Shown here one piece after another: positions 1 to 7,881 of a stretch of DNA of 19,558 nucleotides. Below the pieces are notes generated by a model. The model was given only the letters and a program-made list of their open reading frames with translations, was not told the origin of the DNA and ran no database searches. A program made the position numbers and the translations under genes. The stretch is taken from contig DATJHO010000164.1 of assembly GCA_035493835.1 (NCBI GenBank), positions 1 through 19,558 of the forward strand, in the 5' to 3' direction. The DNA comes from DASZTU01 sp035493835 (GTDB lineage Bacteria; Pseudomonadota; Alphaproteobacteria; Rhizobiales; Devosiaceae). The stretch's first letter is position 1. Each line of letters starts with the position of its first letter.

Positions 1-11
1 ATCCGGCAGGC

Positions 12-431
12 CTAGTGCACGCCTGAACCCGGAATAATGCTGGCGGCAGCCTGCCGGGCGGTTTGTCCGCACTCGCGACAGGTATCGGCGCAAATCCGGC
101 AGTGTTCGAGGCTAGAGGCGAATTGCTCGCATTCCTCGGCGCAAACTTCGCACTGGTCCGCACTGAGTTCGAGCATGGCCTTGATCAGAGCCTCGTTTGA
201 ACCTGTCCGGCGGGTTGCGCACGTGCTGGTCGCGGCGCAGACATCCGCGCAATCGAGGTCCAACCGGATACACTGCGTGAGTTCCGCCACGTTCGGCTCG
301 CCAAGGCACGCGTCGGCACAGGACGAGCAGGTGAGGGCGCAATCGGCAAGGCCCTCGATGGCCTGGATCAGGATATCGTTGGTGCTGCCCTGAACTTGGG
401 GGTGGGTGGCGATCATCTCTTGGGTGTGCAT
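12..431 (-). CDS. Four-helix-bundle copper-storage-type protein (DUF326/Csp-like)
   Basis: The 139-residue product has 15 cysteines, mostly in spaced pairs (CALTCSSC, CADVC, CEVCAEEC, CRICADTCREC) along predicted helices. This is the hallmark of the DUF326/Csp family, which binds many Cu(I) ions through thiols lining a four-helix bundle. There is no Tat or Sec signal, so it resembles the cytosolic Csp3 type rather than exported Csp1. I chose the ATG at 431 because GGAGG lies six bases upstream; an in-frame start at 461 would add ten residues without a comparable site. The start lies one base beyond the stop of the proline-rich ORF, and its ribosome binding site sits inside that ORF's last codons, which suggests coupled translation. 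Copper storage is known for the family; the metal bound here is inferred. A ferredoxin-like role is unlikely because the spacing does not fit an iron-sulphur motif. Confidence 0.85.
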   Translation of the reverse strand: MHTQEMIATHPQVQGSTNDILIQAIEGLADCALTCSSCADACLGEPNVAELTQCIRLDLDCADVCAATSTCATRRTGSNEALIKAMLELSADQCEVCAEECEQFASSLEHCRICADTCRECGQTARQAAASIIPGSGVH

Positions 432-432
432 C

Positions 433-657
433 TCAGTCCTCCGAAGGTCCTTGGCGCTCAAGGAGATCTTGGGCCAAAAAGGGCGAACGTCGCCCGGCCT
501 GCGTGGTTCCGGCGAAGGGCACCGCCCCGTGGCGTGTTACGCACACGCGGGGGGCTCCCGGCTGCGGCTCGGGATCCGGGATGGGCGGCGGCTCCGGATC
601 GGGGTCTGGTTCGGGGGGAATAGGATCGGGCGGAACGGGTTCGGGCGGGAAGACCAT
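433..657 (-). CDS. Small proline-rich protein, function unknown
   Basis: The 74-residue product begins with a Pro/Glu/Asp tract of about 30 residues made of PEP, PDP and PPE units, followed by a less biased tail with one cysteine. No signal peptide, membrane segment or known domain is visible. An AGAGGAGA ribosome binding site lies six bases before the ATG at 657. The stop is followed one base later by the start of the copper-storage-type gene (TGAGATG arrangement), which is good evidence that it is translated and belongs to the same operon. The acidic polyproline tract is probably extended (polyproline II) and could act as a spacer or binding surface; this is inference. The opposite strand of the tract reads as Gly/Ser repeats, but that frame has no operon context. 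I do not recognise a family. Confidence 0.5.
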   Translation of the reverse strand: MVFPPEPVPPDPIPPEPDPDPEPPPIPDPEPQPGAPRVCVTRHGAVPFAGTTQAGRRSPFLAQDLLERQGPSED

Positions 658-758
658 GGCAGCTCTCCTCTCAGGCCAGTCAATGTATAGGACGAGATGG
701 CTGGAGTTATGGCGCTCGGAGTCTCCTAGTCCTGGTGGTAAGTCCGGTCTCGCGTCGC

Positions 759-2492
759 TCAACGCCAGAGGTTTGTGCGGGCGAGGTCGACAACCTCGTC
801 GCCGCGGCCGCTCATGATGGCTTTCACCATGTAGAGCGTGAAGCCCTTGGCCATATCCGCGGTGATGGAGGGTGGCATGGCAAGTTCCGTGCGGTTTACC
901 ACCGCGTCGACCAGCACCGGCCCGTCATGGGCGAAGGCTTCGGCAATCCCGTCATTCACCTCGCCGGGATCTTCGAGCCGGATGCCGCGAATGCCGACGG
1001 CCTCGGCCATCCGCGCGAAGTTGGGATTTTCCAGCTCGGTGCCGAAATCGAGGAAGCCGGTCGCCTTCTGCTCGAGTTCGATGAAGCCGAGCGCACCATT
1101 GTTGAACACGACCACCTTTGCCGGCAGGCCGAGCTGCTTCAAACTGATGAGGTCGCCCATCAGCATGGTGAAACCGCCATCGCCCGAAAGGGAAACGACC
1201 TGCCGGTCGGGGAAAGTCGCCTGGGCGCCAATGGCCTGTGCCATCGCGTTCGCCATCGAGCCGTGCCAGAAGGAGCCGAGGAGCCGCCGGCTTCCGTTCA
1301 TGGCAAGGTAGCGCGCGGCCCAGACCGTCGGCAGCCCGACATCGCAGGTGAATACGGCGTCATCCGCAGCCTCATCGCTGATGGCCTTGGCGACCTGCTG
1401 GGGATGGATCGGCTTCTTGCCGCTTATGCCGACGGCAAGGTCGTCGAGCCCCTTGCGGGCCTTGGCATAGTGCTGCAGCGCCCGGGCCAGATGCGTGCCG
1501 TCGGGCTTCATGTCGAGCCGGGGAAGCAGCGCGGTAAGGGTTGCGCGCACATCGCCCACGACGGCGAGATCGACGGCGGCACGGCGGCCGATGTTCTCCG
1601 CCCGGATATCGACCTGGGCAATGCGCGCGCTGCCCACCTCCGGATAGAACTGCCGGTAGGGGAAATCCGTCCCGAGCATCAGCAGGACATCGCAGTCGCG
1701 CATTGCATAATAGCCGGAGGAGAAGCCGATCAGCCCGGTCATGCCGACGTCATAGTGATTGTCCCATTCGACGTGCTCCTTGCCGCGCATCGTATGGACC
1801 ATCGGGGCCTTGAGGCGGTCGCCGAGCACCAGCAATTCTGCCTGCGCCCCCTCGCAGCCCGATCCGGCCAGGATTGTCACCCGACTGGCACCGTTGAGCA
1901 TCTCGGCAAGATGATCGAGCGAGCCGTGGTCCGGCACCGCGATCGCCGCCGGCGGCATCAGCGCTTGGGGCGGGATCTCCGGCGCCTGCTGGGCCGGCTC
2001 GAGGGCGACGTCGCCGGGCATCACCACGACGGAAACGCCGCGCTTGGCTACGGCTTCGCGGATGGCGAGCTCCACCGTCCGCGGCATCTGGCGCGGGCTC
2101 GAAACCAGTTCGCAGTAGTGACTGCATTCCCGAAAGAGGTTTTCCGGGTGGGTCTCCTGGAAATAGCCCGACCCGATCTCGGGCGAAGGGATATGGGCGG
2201 CGATCGCCAGCACCGGCACGCGCGAGCGGTGGCAATCGAACAGGCCGTTGATGAGATGAAGGTTGCCGGGGCCGCAGCTGCCGGCGCAGACCGCAAGGCT
2301 GCCTGTGAGATGCGCCTCCGCGCCGGCGGCAAAGGCCGCCACCTCCTCATGGCGCACATGGATCCATTCGATCTTGCCCTGGCGGCGGATGGCATCGGTC
2401 AAGCCGTTGAGGCTATCGCCCACAATGCCATAAATCCGCTTTACGCCTGCCGAAGCCAAGGTTTCGGCAAATTGGTCGGCCACCGTTCTCAT
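759..2492 (-). CDS. poxB: Pyruvate dehydrogenase (quinone) / pyruvate oxidase, PoxB
   Basis: The 577-residue thiamine-diphosphate enzyme is almost the same length as E. coli PoxB. It should decarboxylate pyruvate to acetate and CO2 and pass electrons through FAD to membrane quinone. The N-terminal domain carries the catalytic glutamate in RHEEVAAFAAGAEA (Glu50) and the AVCAGSCGPGNLHLINGL segment. The central part is the FAD-binding domain. The C-terminal domain has the GDGG cofactor motif (Asp438) with the paired NN about 25 residues later. The end (KGFTLYMVKAIMSGRGDEV) matches the amphipathic membrane-binding tail of E. coli PoxB, so activation at the inner membrane is likely. The ATG at 2492 has AGGAG nine bases upstream; an in-frame TTG at 2510 lies before that site and is rejected. 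The gene is divergent from hsp20 and is followed after about 100 bases by the proline-rich and copper-storage genes. Confidence 0.93.
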   Translation of the reverse strand: MRTVADQFAETLASAGVKRIYGIVGDSLNGLTDAIRRQGKIEWIHVRHEEVAAFAAGAEAHLTGSLAVCAGSCGPGNLHLINGLFDCHRSRVPVLAIAAHIPSPEIGSGYFQETHPENLFRECSHYCELVSSPRQMPRTVELAIREAVAKRGVSVVVMPGDVALEPAQQAPEIPPQALMPPAAIAVPDHGSLDHLAEMLNGASRVTILAGSGCEGAQAELLVLGDRLKAPMVHTMRGKEHVEWDNHYDVGMTGLIGFSSGYYAMRDCDVLLMLGTDFPYRQFYPEVGSARIAQVDIRAENIGRRAAVDLAVVGDVRATLTALLPRLDMKPDGTHLARALQHYAKARKGLDDLAVGISGKKPIHPQQVAKAISDEAADDAVFTCDVGLPTVWAARYLAMNGSRRLLGSFWHGSMANAMAQAIGAQATFPDRQVVSLSGDGGFTMLMGDLISLKQLGLPAKVVVFNNGALGFIELEQKATGFLDFGTELENPNFARMAEAVGIRGIRLEDPGEVNDGIAEAFAHDGPVLVDAVVNRTELAMPPSITADMAKGFTLYMVKAIMSGRGDEVVDLARTNLWR

Positions 2493-2726
2493 GATCTTGC
2501 TCCTGCGCAAAAGCAGCGGAGACGTCGCGTCTCACCATGGAATCTAGTGCGTCAGGCGGTGGCCGGCCAATATATCGTCCGGATGACTTCGATATGTTTT
2601 CGGTATGCTTGCAATTTCGGCCGGTACCGGGTTCGCGCTTTCGCACCAGCTGAATTGTGGTTCCGGCGCCCGAAACATCGGCACCTATTGGCGCGCCATG
2701 CATTCTGGAGGCGAGAGGAAGTTGCA
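2493..2726. promoter_or_regulatory. Divergent promoter region of poxB and hsp20-lon
   Basis: This 234-base gap must hold the promoters for both poxB (minus) and hsp20-lon (plus). I see no convincing sigma-70 or RpoH box, no FNR box (TTGAT-N4-ATCAA) and no CIRCE element. A short inverted repeat, ATATCG at 2572-2577 and CGATAT at 2590-2595, lies near the middle and is a weak operator candidate. The hsp20 ribosome binding site (AGAGGAA) lies at the right-hand end. Confidence 0.5.
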
Positions 2727-3131
2727 ATGACCGATCCCTCGGACTGGATGCTTTCGGAAGCGCTGAGTGCACTTGCCCGTGCCGAGCGCATCCACGGCCA
2801 GTTCTTTCGCATCCGGGCGGCGAGCGGCGGGGTTCGGGAGCCTCGGTGGGAGCCTCCGATGGACGTGCTTGAGACGGAGGGCGAAATCCTGGTCTTCGTG
2901 GCCCTTCCTGGCGTCGATCCGGAACGGGTCGAGGCGGTGATCGAGGACGGCGCGCTCATCGTTTCCGGCCGGCGCACGCTGCCGCCGGAATTGCGCAACG
3001 CCGTGATCCACCGGCTCGAGCTCCCGCAGGGCCAGTTCCAGCGGCGCGTCCTGCTGCCGGCCGGGCGCTATTCGGTTAGCCGTTACGCCCTCAACGGCTG
3101 CATCGTGATCAGTTTGGGCAAATTGGGCTGA
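2727..3131 (+). CDS. Small heat-shock protein, Hsp20/alpha-crystallin family
   Basis: The 134-residue product has an N-terminal arm of about 45 residues, then an alpha-crystallin domain to the end. Recognisable elements are PMDVLETEGEILVFVALPGV, GALIVSGRR, HRLELPQGQFQRRVLLP and a closing NGCIVISLG strand. The family forms oligomers that hold unfolding proteins without ATP. The protein stops directly after the last strand: the usual C-terminal extension with an I-X-I/V motif is missing, so oligomer assembly may differ. The ATG at 2727 has AGAGGAA six bases upstream. The reading frame stays open far upstream, antisense to poxB, but nothing there is coding on this strand. Lon begins 13 bases after the stop, so the chaperone and protease are probably cotranscribed and may handle the same damaged proteins. 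Confidence 0.85.
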   Translation: MTDPSDWMLSEALSALARAERIHGQFFRIRAASGGVREPRWEPPMDVLETEGEILVFVALPGVDPERVEAVIEDGALIVSGRRTLPPELRNAVIHRLELPQGQFQRRVLLPAGRYSVSRYALNGCIVISLGKLG

Positions 3132-3144
3132 ACGAGGCGCTGCG

Positions 3145-5538
3145 ATGAGCGATAACCAGCAATCAGTCCCTCAACAGGCCCAAGCAGCCGGCGCGGCCGA
3201 TGCCGTGGCGCTGCCGCCCGATGCCCTCATCATCCTGCCCGCCCGCAACCTGGTCCTGTTCCCGGGCGTGGTCGCGCCGTTGACCATCGGCCGGCCGAAA
3301 TCGATTGCGGCCGCCCAGCAGGCCGTAAAGCAGGAACGGCCAATCGGGGTCTTGCTGCAGCGGGATCCTGAAGTCGCCGAACCAGGCCCTGACCAGCTTC
3401 ATCAAATCGGCACGCTCGCCAATATCCTGCGCTACATCACCACGCCCGACGACAGCCATCACATTGTCTGCCAGGGCATTCGCCGTTTCCGGGTGCTCGA
3501 TTATCTGCCGGGGACCCCGTTTCTCGTTGCCCGCGTGCTGGAACTCCTCGAGCCCGAGGCCCGGGGACCTGAAATCGAGGCGCGCTTCATCAATTTGCAG
3601 CGCCAGGCGGTCGAGGCCGTCCAATTGCTGCCCCAGGCGCCGCAGGAACTCGTTGCGGCCATCGAGGGGACGAGTTCGGCCAGCCAGCTCACGGACCTTG
3701 CTGCCGCCTATCTGGACATCAAGCCCGAGGAAAAGCAGGAAATTCTCGAAACGCTCGACCTCGTCGCGCGGATGGACAAGGTCTCCCGCCTGCTGTCCGG
3801 GCGCATCGAGGTGCTGCGGCTCACGCACGAGATCGGCCAGCAGACTCGGACTGCCCTCAACGAGCGGCAGCGCGAGGCGGTGCTGCGCGAGCAAATGGCA
3901 GCCATCCAGCGCCAACTGGGCGAGGGCGACGGCAAGTCGCAAGAAGTCGCCGAACTTTCAGAAGCCATCGCAAAGGCCGGCATGCCGGAAGAGGTCGAGC
4001 AGCAGGCGGTGAGGGAATTGCGGCGCTATGAGCGCATGCCTGAGGCAGCCGCCGAAGCGGGCATGGTGCGCAGCTATCTGGACTGGCTGGTCGAACTCCC
4101 CTGGAAGCTGGCGCCGGAAGCCCCGATCGACATCGTCCAGGCCCGCAAAATCCTCGACGAGGACCATTATGGCCTCGACAAGATCAAGTCGCGGATCATC
4201 GAATATCTCGCCGTGCGCAAGCTTGCACCACAGGGCAAGGCGCCGATCCTCTGCTTTGTCGGGCCGCCCGGCGTGGGCAAGACCTCGCTCGGCCAATCGA
4301 TCGCCCGCGCCATGGAGCGGCCCTTCGTGCGCGTCAGTCTCGGTGGCGTCCACGATGAAGCGGAAATCCGCGGTCACCGGCGGACCTATATCGGGGCGTT
4401 GCCGGGCAACATCATCCAGGCCATCCGGCGGGCAGGGGCCCGCAACTGCGTGATGATGCTGGACGAAATCGACAAGCTGGGGCGCGGCATCCAGGGAGAC
4501 CCCTCGGCGGCCATGCTGGAAGTGCTCGACCCCGAGCAGAACCACGCTTTTCGCGACAATTATCTCGGCGTGCCCTTTGACCTGTCGCGCGTGGTGTTCA
4601 TCACCACCGCTAACATGCTCGACACCGTTCCCGGGCCGTTGCGCGATCGGATGGAGATCATCAGCCTTGCCGGCTACACCGAGAACGAAAAGCTCGAGAT
4701 CGCGCGACGCTATCTGGTGCGGCGTCAGCTTGAGGCGAATGGCCTCAGGCCCGAGCAAGTCGAGATCGATGACGCGGCGCTGCGGGCGATCATCCGCGGC
4801 TACACGCGTGAGGCGGGCGTGCGCGGGCTCGAGCGGCAGATCGGGCAGGTGCTCAGGAGCGCGGCGGTGCGCATCGCGGATGGAAGTGCGACCCATGTGC
4901 GCTTCACCGAGGCCGATCTCACCGAGGCGCTCGGCGCACCGCTGTTCGAAAATGAAGTGGCCATGCGAACGAGCATCCCGGGCGTCGCGACCGGGCTTGC
5001 CTGGACGCCCGTCGGCGGCGACATCCTCTTCATCGAGGCAGCACGCATTCCCGGCAAGGGTGGGCTGATCCTTACCGGCCAGCTCGGCGAGGTCATGCGC
5101 GAGAGCGCCCAGGCTGCCTTGAGCCTGGTCAGGGCCCGCGCAGCGGATTTCGGCATCGATCCGGCGGTGTTTGAAGAGAGCCATATCCACGTGCACGTGC
5201 CTGCCGGGGCGACGCCGAAGGACGGACCGAGCGCCGGCGTCGCCATGTTCACGGCGATGGTGTCGCTGCTCACCGGCCGTTGCGTCAGGAACGACACTGC
5301 CATGACCGGGGAGATTTCCCTCCGTGGCCTGGTGCTGCCGGTGGGCGGGATCAAGGAGAAGGTCGTGGCGGCGGCCGCAGCGGGCCTTAAGCGCGTGATG
5401 CTGCCGGCGAGGAACCGGCGCGACTACGACGACATCCCCGCGGACGCGCGGGACAGGCTGGAGTTCATCTGGCTGGAGCGGGTCGAGGACGCAATCGCCA
5501 GCGCCCTCGAGCCCAGCGGAGTTGCGCCTCAGTCCTGA
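3145..5538 (+). CDS. lon: ATP-dependent Lon protease
   Basis: The 797-residue product has the full Lon layout and near-standard length. The N-terminal substrate-binding domain starts around residue 25 (LIILPARNLVLFPGVVAPL). A coiled linker follows, then the AAA+ module with Walker A GPPGVGKT at 373-380 and Walker B MMLDE (Asp440, Glu441). The C-terminal protease domain carries the Ser-Lys dyad: Ser696 in PKDGPSAGV and Lys739 in GGIKEK, 43 residues apart as in E. coli Lon. It should degrade misfolded and short-lived regulatory proteins in the cytoplasm. The ATG has GAGG seven bases upstream and lies 13 bases after hsp20, so the two form an operon. It may be an accessory Lon beside a housekeeping copy elsewhere, which cannot be seen here. 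Its 3' end overlaps the convergent kinase gene by 10 bases. Confidence 0.95.
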   Translation: MSDNQQSVPQQAQAAGAADAVALPPDALIILPARNLVLFPGVVAPLTIGRPKSIAAAQQAVKQERPIGVLLQRDPEVAEPGPDQLHQIGTLANILRYITTPDDSHHIVCQGIRRFRVLDYLPGTPFLVARVLELLEPEARGPEIEARFINLQRQAVEAVQLLPQAPQELVAAIEGTSSASQLTDLAAAYLDIKPEEKQEILETLDLVARMDKVSRLLSGRIEVLRLTHEIGQQTRTALNERQREAVLREQMAAIQRQLGEGDGKSQEVAELSEAIAKAGMPEEVEQQAVRELRRYERMPEAAAEAGMVRSYLDWLVELPWKLAPEAPIDIVQARKILDEDHYGLDKIKSRIIEYLAVRKLAPQGKAPILCFVGPPGVGKTSLGQSIARAMERPFVRVSLGGVHDEAEIRGHRRTYIGALPGNIIQAIRRAGARNCVMMLDEIDKLGRGIQGDPSAAMLEVLDPEQNHAFRDNYLGVPFDLSRVVFITTANMLDTVPGPLRDRMEIISLAGYTENEKLEIARRYLVRRQLEANGLRPEQVEIDDAALRAIIRGYTREAGVRGLERQIGQVLRSAAVRIADGSATHVRFTEADLTEALGAPLFENEVAMRTSIPGVATGLAWTPVGGDILFIEAARIPGKGGLILTGQLGEVMRESAQAALSLVRARAADFGIDPAVFEESHIHVHVPAGATPKDGPSAGVAMFTAMVSLLTGRCVRNDTAMTGEISLRGLVLPVGGIKEKVVAAAAAGLKRVMLPARNRRDYDDIPADARDRLEFIWLERVEDAIASALEPSGVAPQS

Positions 5539-6332
5539 TAATTGTCGTATTGCTCGGCCTTGTAGCGGCACTTGTTGAGCACGACGCCGAGGAGTTTGGA
5601 TTCCTCGGTCAGGGTCCGCTCGCAGACATCGATCTCGGCGATGGTGCTCGCTTCTGCGGCCACCACCAGCATCGCCAAATCGACATTGGGCAGGAAGCCG
5701 ACGAAATCGTCGCTGACCAGCATCGGGGGCAGGTCGTAGATGACGATGTCCGGCCGCAATAATTGCCGCAGCCGCTTGAGCGACCACGCAGTGCGCGAAT
5801 CCTGCAGCAGCTCGGCTGGATATGCCACGCTGCTGGCGCCGGCGCCGAGCGCCAGATTATCCCCGATGCGGACGAAAAACTCCTCGATCCGGCACTCTCC
5901 CTTCAGGAATTGCTGCATGGTGAATTCCGGATTGTGCCCAAGCATCTGTGCCAGCCGGGGGCGGCGCAGGTCGAGGTCGATGAGCAACACCCGCAAGTCG
6001 GGCTGCCTTGCGATACTCACCGCCAGGTTGAGGGCAACCGTCGACTTGCCGCACCCCCTCGTCGGGGAGGTGATCGCGAGCGTATTCCATTTGCCGTCGT
6101 GAGCGCTCCGCAACACCTTGGTGCGCATCATGTCGAAGGCGAGATAAGCCGGATCAGCACGCTCGGCGGTGACGATGCGATTGCGCGTCAGCCGCCTGGT
6201 CTCGAGCTTCAGCGGGGCCATTGTCGCCCAGGCAATCAGGTTGGATGTTTGCGGGTCGGTTTGCAGATGGTCAGCATTGAGCCGCTCCAGCGGCCGTTCG
6301 GGCGTTCGTTGGGTCACAGGTGATTCATCCAT
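5529..6332 (-). CDS. BY-kinase-type ATPase for polysaccharide chain-length control (CpsD/ExoP C-domain-like)
   Basis: The 267-residue soluble P-loop ATPase belongs to the bacterial tyrosine kinase/MinD-like group. It has Walker A in SPTRGCGKSTVALNLA (Lys96), the Walker A' strand VLLIDLDLRRPRLAQMLG and Walker B DIVIYDLPPML. These proteins partner a Wzz/GumC membrane protein and control polymer length and export through cycles of autophosphorylation. Here kinase and membrane protein are separate polypeptides, unlike fused ExoP. The C-terminal tyrosine cluster is small: Tyr257, Tyr262 and Tyr265 in the last 11 residues. The ATG at 6332 overlaps the stop of the upstream co-polymerase gene by 8 bases (ATGGATGA), indicating coupled translation; an in-frame start further upstream would lie deep inside that gene. 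Kinase activity is inferred; an ATPase with only a scaffolding role is possible. Confidence 0.85.
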   Translation of the reverse strand: MDESPVTQRTPERPLERLNADHLQTDPQTSNLIAWATMAPLKLETRRLTRNRIVTAERADPAYLAFDMMRTKVLRSAHDGKWNTLAITSPTRGCGKSTVALNLAVSIARQPDLRVLLIDLDLRRPRLAQMLGHNPEFTMQQFLKGECRIEEFFVRIGDNLALGAGASSVAYPAELLQDSRTAWSLKRLRQLLRPDIVIYDLPPMLVSDDFVGFLPNVDLAMLVVAAEASTIAEIDVCERTLTEESKLLGVVLNKCRYKAEQYDNYQD

Positions 6333-7881
6333 TGCTATTGCCCTCGCTTGTCGCAATGCCGCCCAGGGTTTTGCCCATGAACGCATTCACCGGCGGGACA
6401 TAAGTGTGCAAACCCAGCAGCAGCAGCGGAATCGCTGCCAGGATGGCGACGAATACCGCCATCGACGTGAGGCGCCGCTTGTGCCGCTCGCCGGCGGTGG
6501 TGATGTAGGGGACGGTGATCATCGGCCGGATATCCAGTCGGTTGATGAGTTCGACCGGCCGTCTGATGCTCTTGTTCAAGAACTCCGGCACTGCCAGCAC
6601 CGCAGCGCCAAGCAGCAGGGACAGCGCGCCGGTGGCACCCAGCAGCACCTTGAACTTGGGGCTGACCGGCGCCTGCGGCGGCACGGCCGATTCGATGAGT
6701 GACAGGCGCTCGCCCTTCAAGCGCAGTTCGATCTGCTCGCCCGTAGAGGCTTCGGCAAGGCGCGTGACGGCGGAGTTGTACTGTTCCTGGATATTGTTCT
6801 CGTTGCGAACCATGGCGTTGAGTGCCGTCTCATTAGTCGGCGTGGCCAGAATGGAGGCGGTCAGCTCGTCATTGCTCTTGGCGATAGCGGCCTTCTGCTC
6901 GGCGATGACTTTCAGCCTGTCGCTGATGCTCGCGAGCTCCAGATCGGCGGAGGAAAGGGCGGGCCGGCTGCTATTGGCCTCTTCGTCCGAAGCGGCGGTC
7001 TTGTCGCCGCGGATCTGGGCCTCGAGGCTGCTGATCCTGGCGCGGAGCGACCTGATCACCGGGCTGGATTCCGAGAACACCGCAAGCTGGGTGAACAGCG
7101 ATCCGCGCAGTTCATCGAGGCTCCTTTCCTCCGGCGAGGCGGCGAGTGAGCCGGGCAGCAGGCGGTTTGACGCGAGGTCGGACTGGCGCCGGCGGAGCGT
7201 CGCCTCCTCCTGGGTCAGCAGCAGCAGCGTCTGTTGTTGCGCGGTCTGCTGGCCCCGGCGGAAATCGAGGCTGTCGGGCAGCGCGTCGATGTGCTCGTTC
7301 TTGAACTGCAAAATCTGGCTGTCCAGTGCCTTGAGGGCCACATCGAGCCGCTGCGTCTCCTGGGTGAAGAATTTCGCGGTGTCCGCCGCGCGACTGGTGC
7401 GAAGCTCGACATCCTTGCGCAGGATCATGGAAACCAGCTCGTTGGTCACATTGGCTGCGAGATCAGGAGCCCGGGCGTCAAAGGAGATATTGTAGACAGC
7501 GGCATTGCCGGGCCCCTGCGCCTGAACCGGCTCGATGACGATCCGGCCCCTCATGTCCTCGGCGACGTCGAGGTCGGCCATCGCCGCGCGGTCGCGATAG
7601 ATGGCAAACCGGTCGGCGAGCGCGAGCAGGCTCTCTCGTGAGAGCACGTCTTCCTGGATGATCTGGAATTGCTCCGAGACTTCCGTCGGCACGGTCGATT
7701 TCGCCAGCGCTATGGGGATCTGCGGCGACTCGACCAGGAGCTTGGCTGTCGCCCGGTAAACCGGTGGCAGGGAATAAGTGACGAGCACCCCGATAAACCC
7801 GGCCAGCGCCACAACTGCTAGAGCCAAGGGCAGCCGCTTGCGGAAGAGCGAGAAATAAAAGGCCAGGTCAAAATTAGCCAT
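6325..7881 (-). CDS. Wzz/GumC-family polysaccharide co-polymerase
   Basis: The 518-residue inner-membrane protein has a first membrane helix at about residues 17-38, followed by the typical PPVYRATAKLLVE entry to the periplasmic domain. A long helical, coiled-coil-rich region spans roughly 150-370. A second membrane helix lies around 410-432, after the PxxPxxP-like stretch PPQAPVSPKFKVLLG. A third hydrophobic segment lies at about 470-495 (MAVFVAILAAIPLLLLGL). The family sets chain length and couples polymerisation to the outer-membrane exporter. The extra C-terminal helix puts the short tail on the opposite side from a simple two-helix Wzz. The start is the ATG at 7881, with AGGGGG nine bases upstream; an in-frame GTG at 7887 is too close to that site. 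The BY-kinase gene follows with an 8-base overlap, and the exporter gene is divergent across a 272-base region. Confidence 0.88.
   Translation of the reverse strand: MANFDLAFYFSLFRKRLPLALAVVALAGFIGVLVTYSLPPVYRATAKLLVESPQIPIALAKSTVPTEVSEQFQIIQEDVLSRESLLALADRFAIYRDRAAMADLDVAEDMRGRIVIEPVQAQGPGNAAVYNISFDARAPDLAANVTNELVSMILRKDVELRTSRAADTAKFFTQETQRLDVALKALDSQILQFKNEHIDALPDSLDFRRGQQTAQQQTLLLLTQEEATLRRRQSDLASNRLLPGSLAASPEERSLDELRGSLFTQLAVFSESSPVIRSLRARISSLEAQIRGDKTAASDEEANSSRPALSSADLELASISDRLKVIAEQKAAIAKSNDELTASILATPTNETALNAMVRNENNIQEQYNSAVTRLAEASTGEQIELRLKGERLSLIESAVPPQAPVSPKFKVLLGATGALSLLLGAAVLAVPEFLNKSIRRPVELINRLDIRPMITVPYITTAGERHKRRLTSMAVFVAILAAIPLLLLGLHTYVPPVNAFMGKTLGGIATSEGNSNG

Noticed and set aside
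503..817. Plus-strand Gly/Ser-rich frame
   Set aside because: It is the complement of the proline-rich tract; only the minus-strand frame has a good ribosome binding site and tight linkage to the next gene.
2689..2698. TGGCGCGCCA palindrome upstream of hsp20
   Set aside because: A 10-bp self-complementary GC run is expected by chance in DNA of this composition and nothing else supports an operator.
735..2726. Long open plus-strand frame continuous with hsp20, antisense to poxB
   Set aside because: The opposite strand encodes a clear PoxB with all motifs; the plus-strand translation has no family features and hsp20 has its own ribosome binding site and ATG at 2727. The open frame is a by-product of GC-rich codon use.
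2493..2726. Possible FNR box, CIRCE element or RpoH promoter before hsp20/poxB
   Set aside because: No sequence close enough to the consensus was found on either strand.
3958..5787. 609-codon minus-strand frame antisense to lon
   Set aside because: Lon is complete and conserved on the plus strand; the antisense frame spans the gene boundary and has no recognisable domain.
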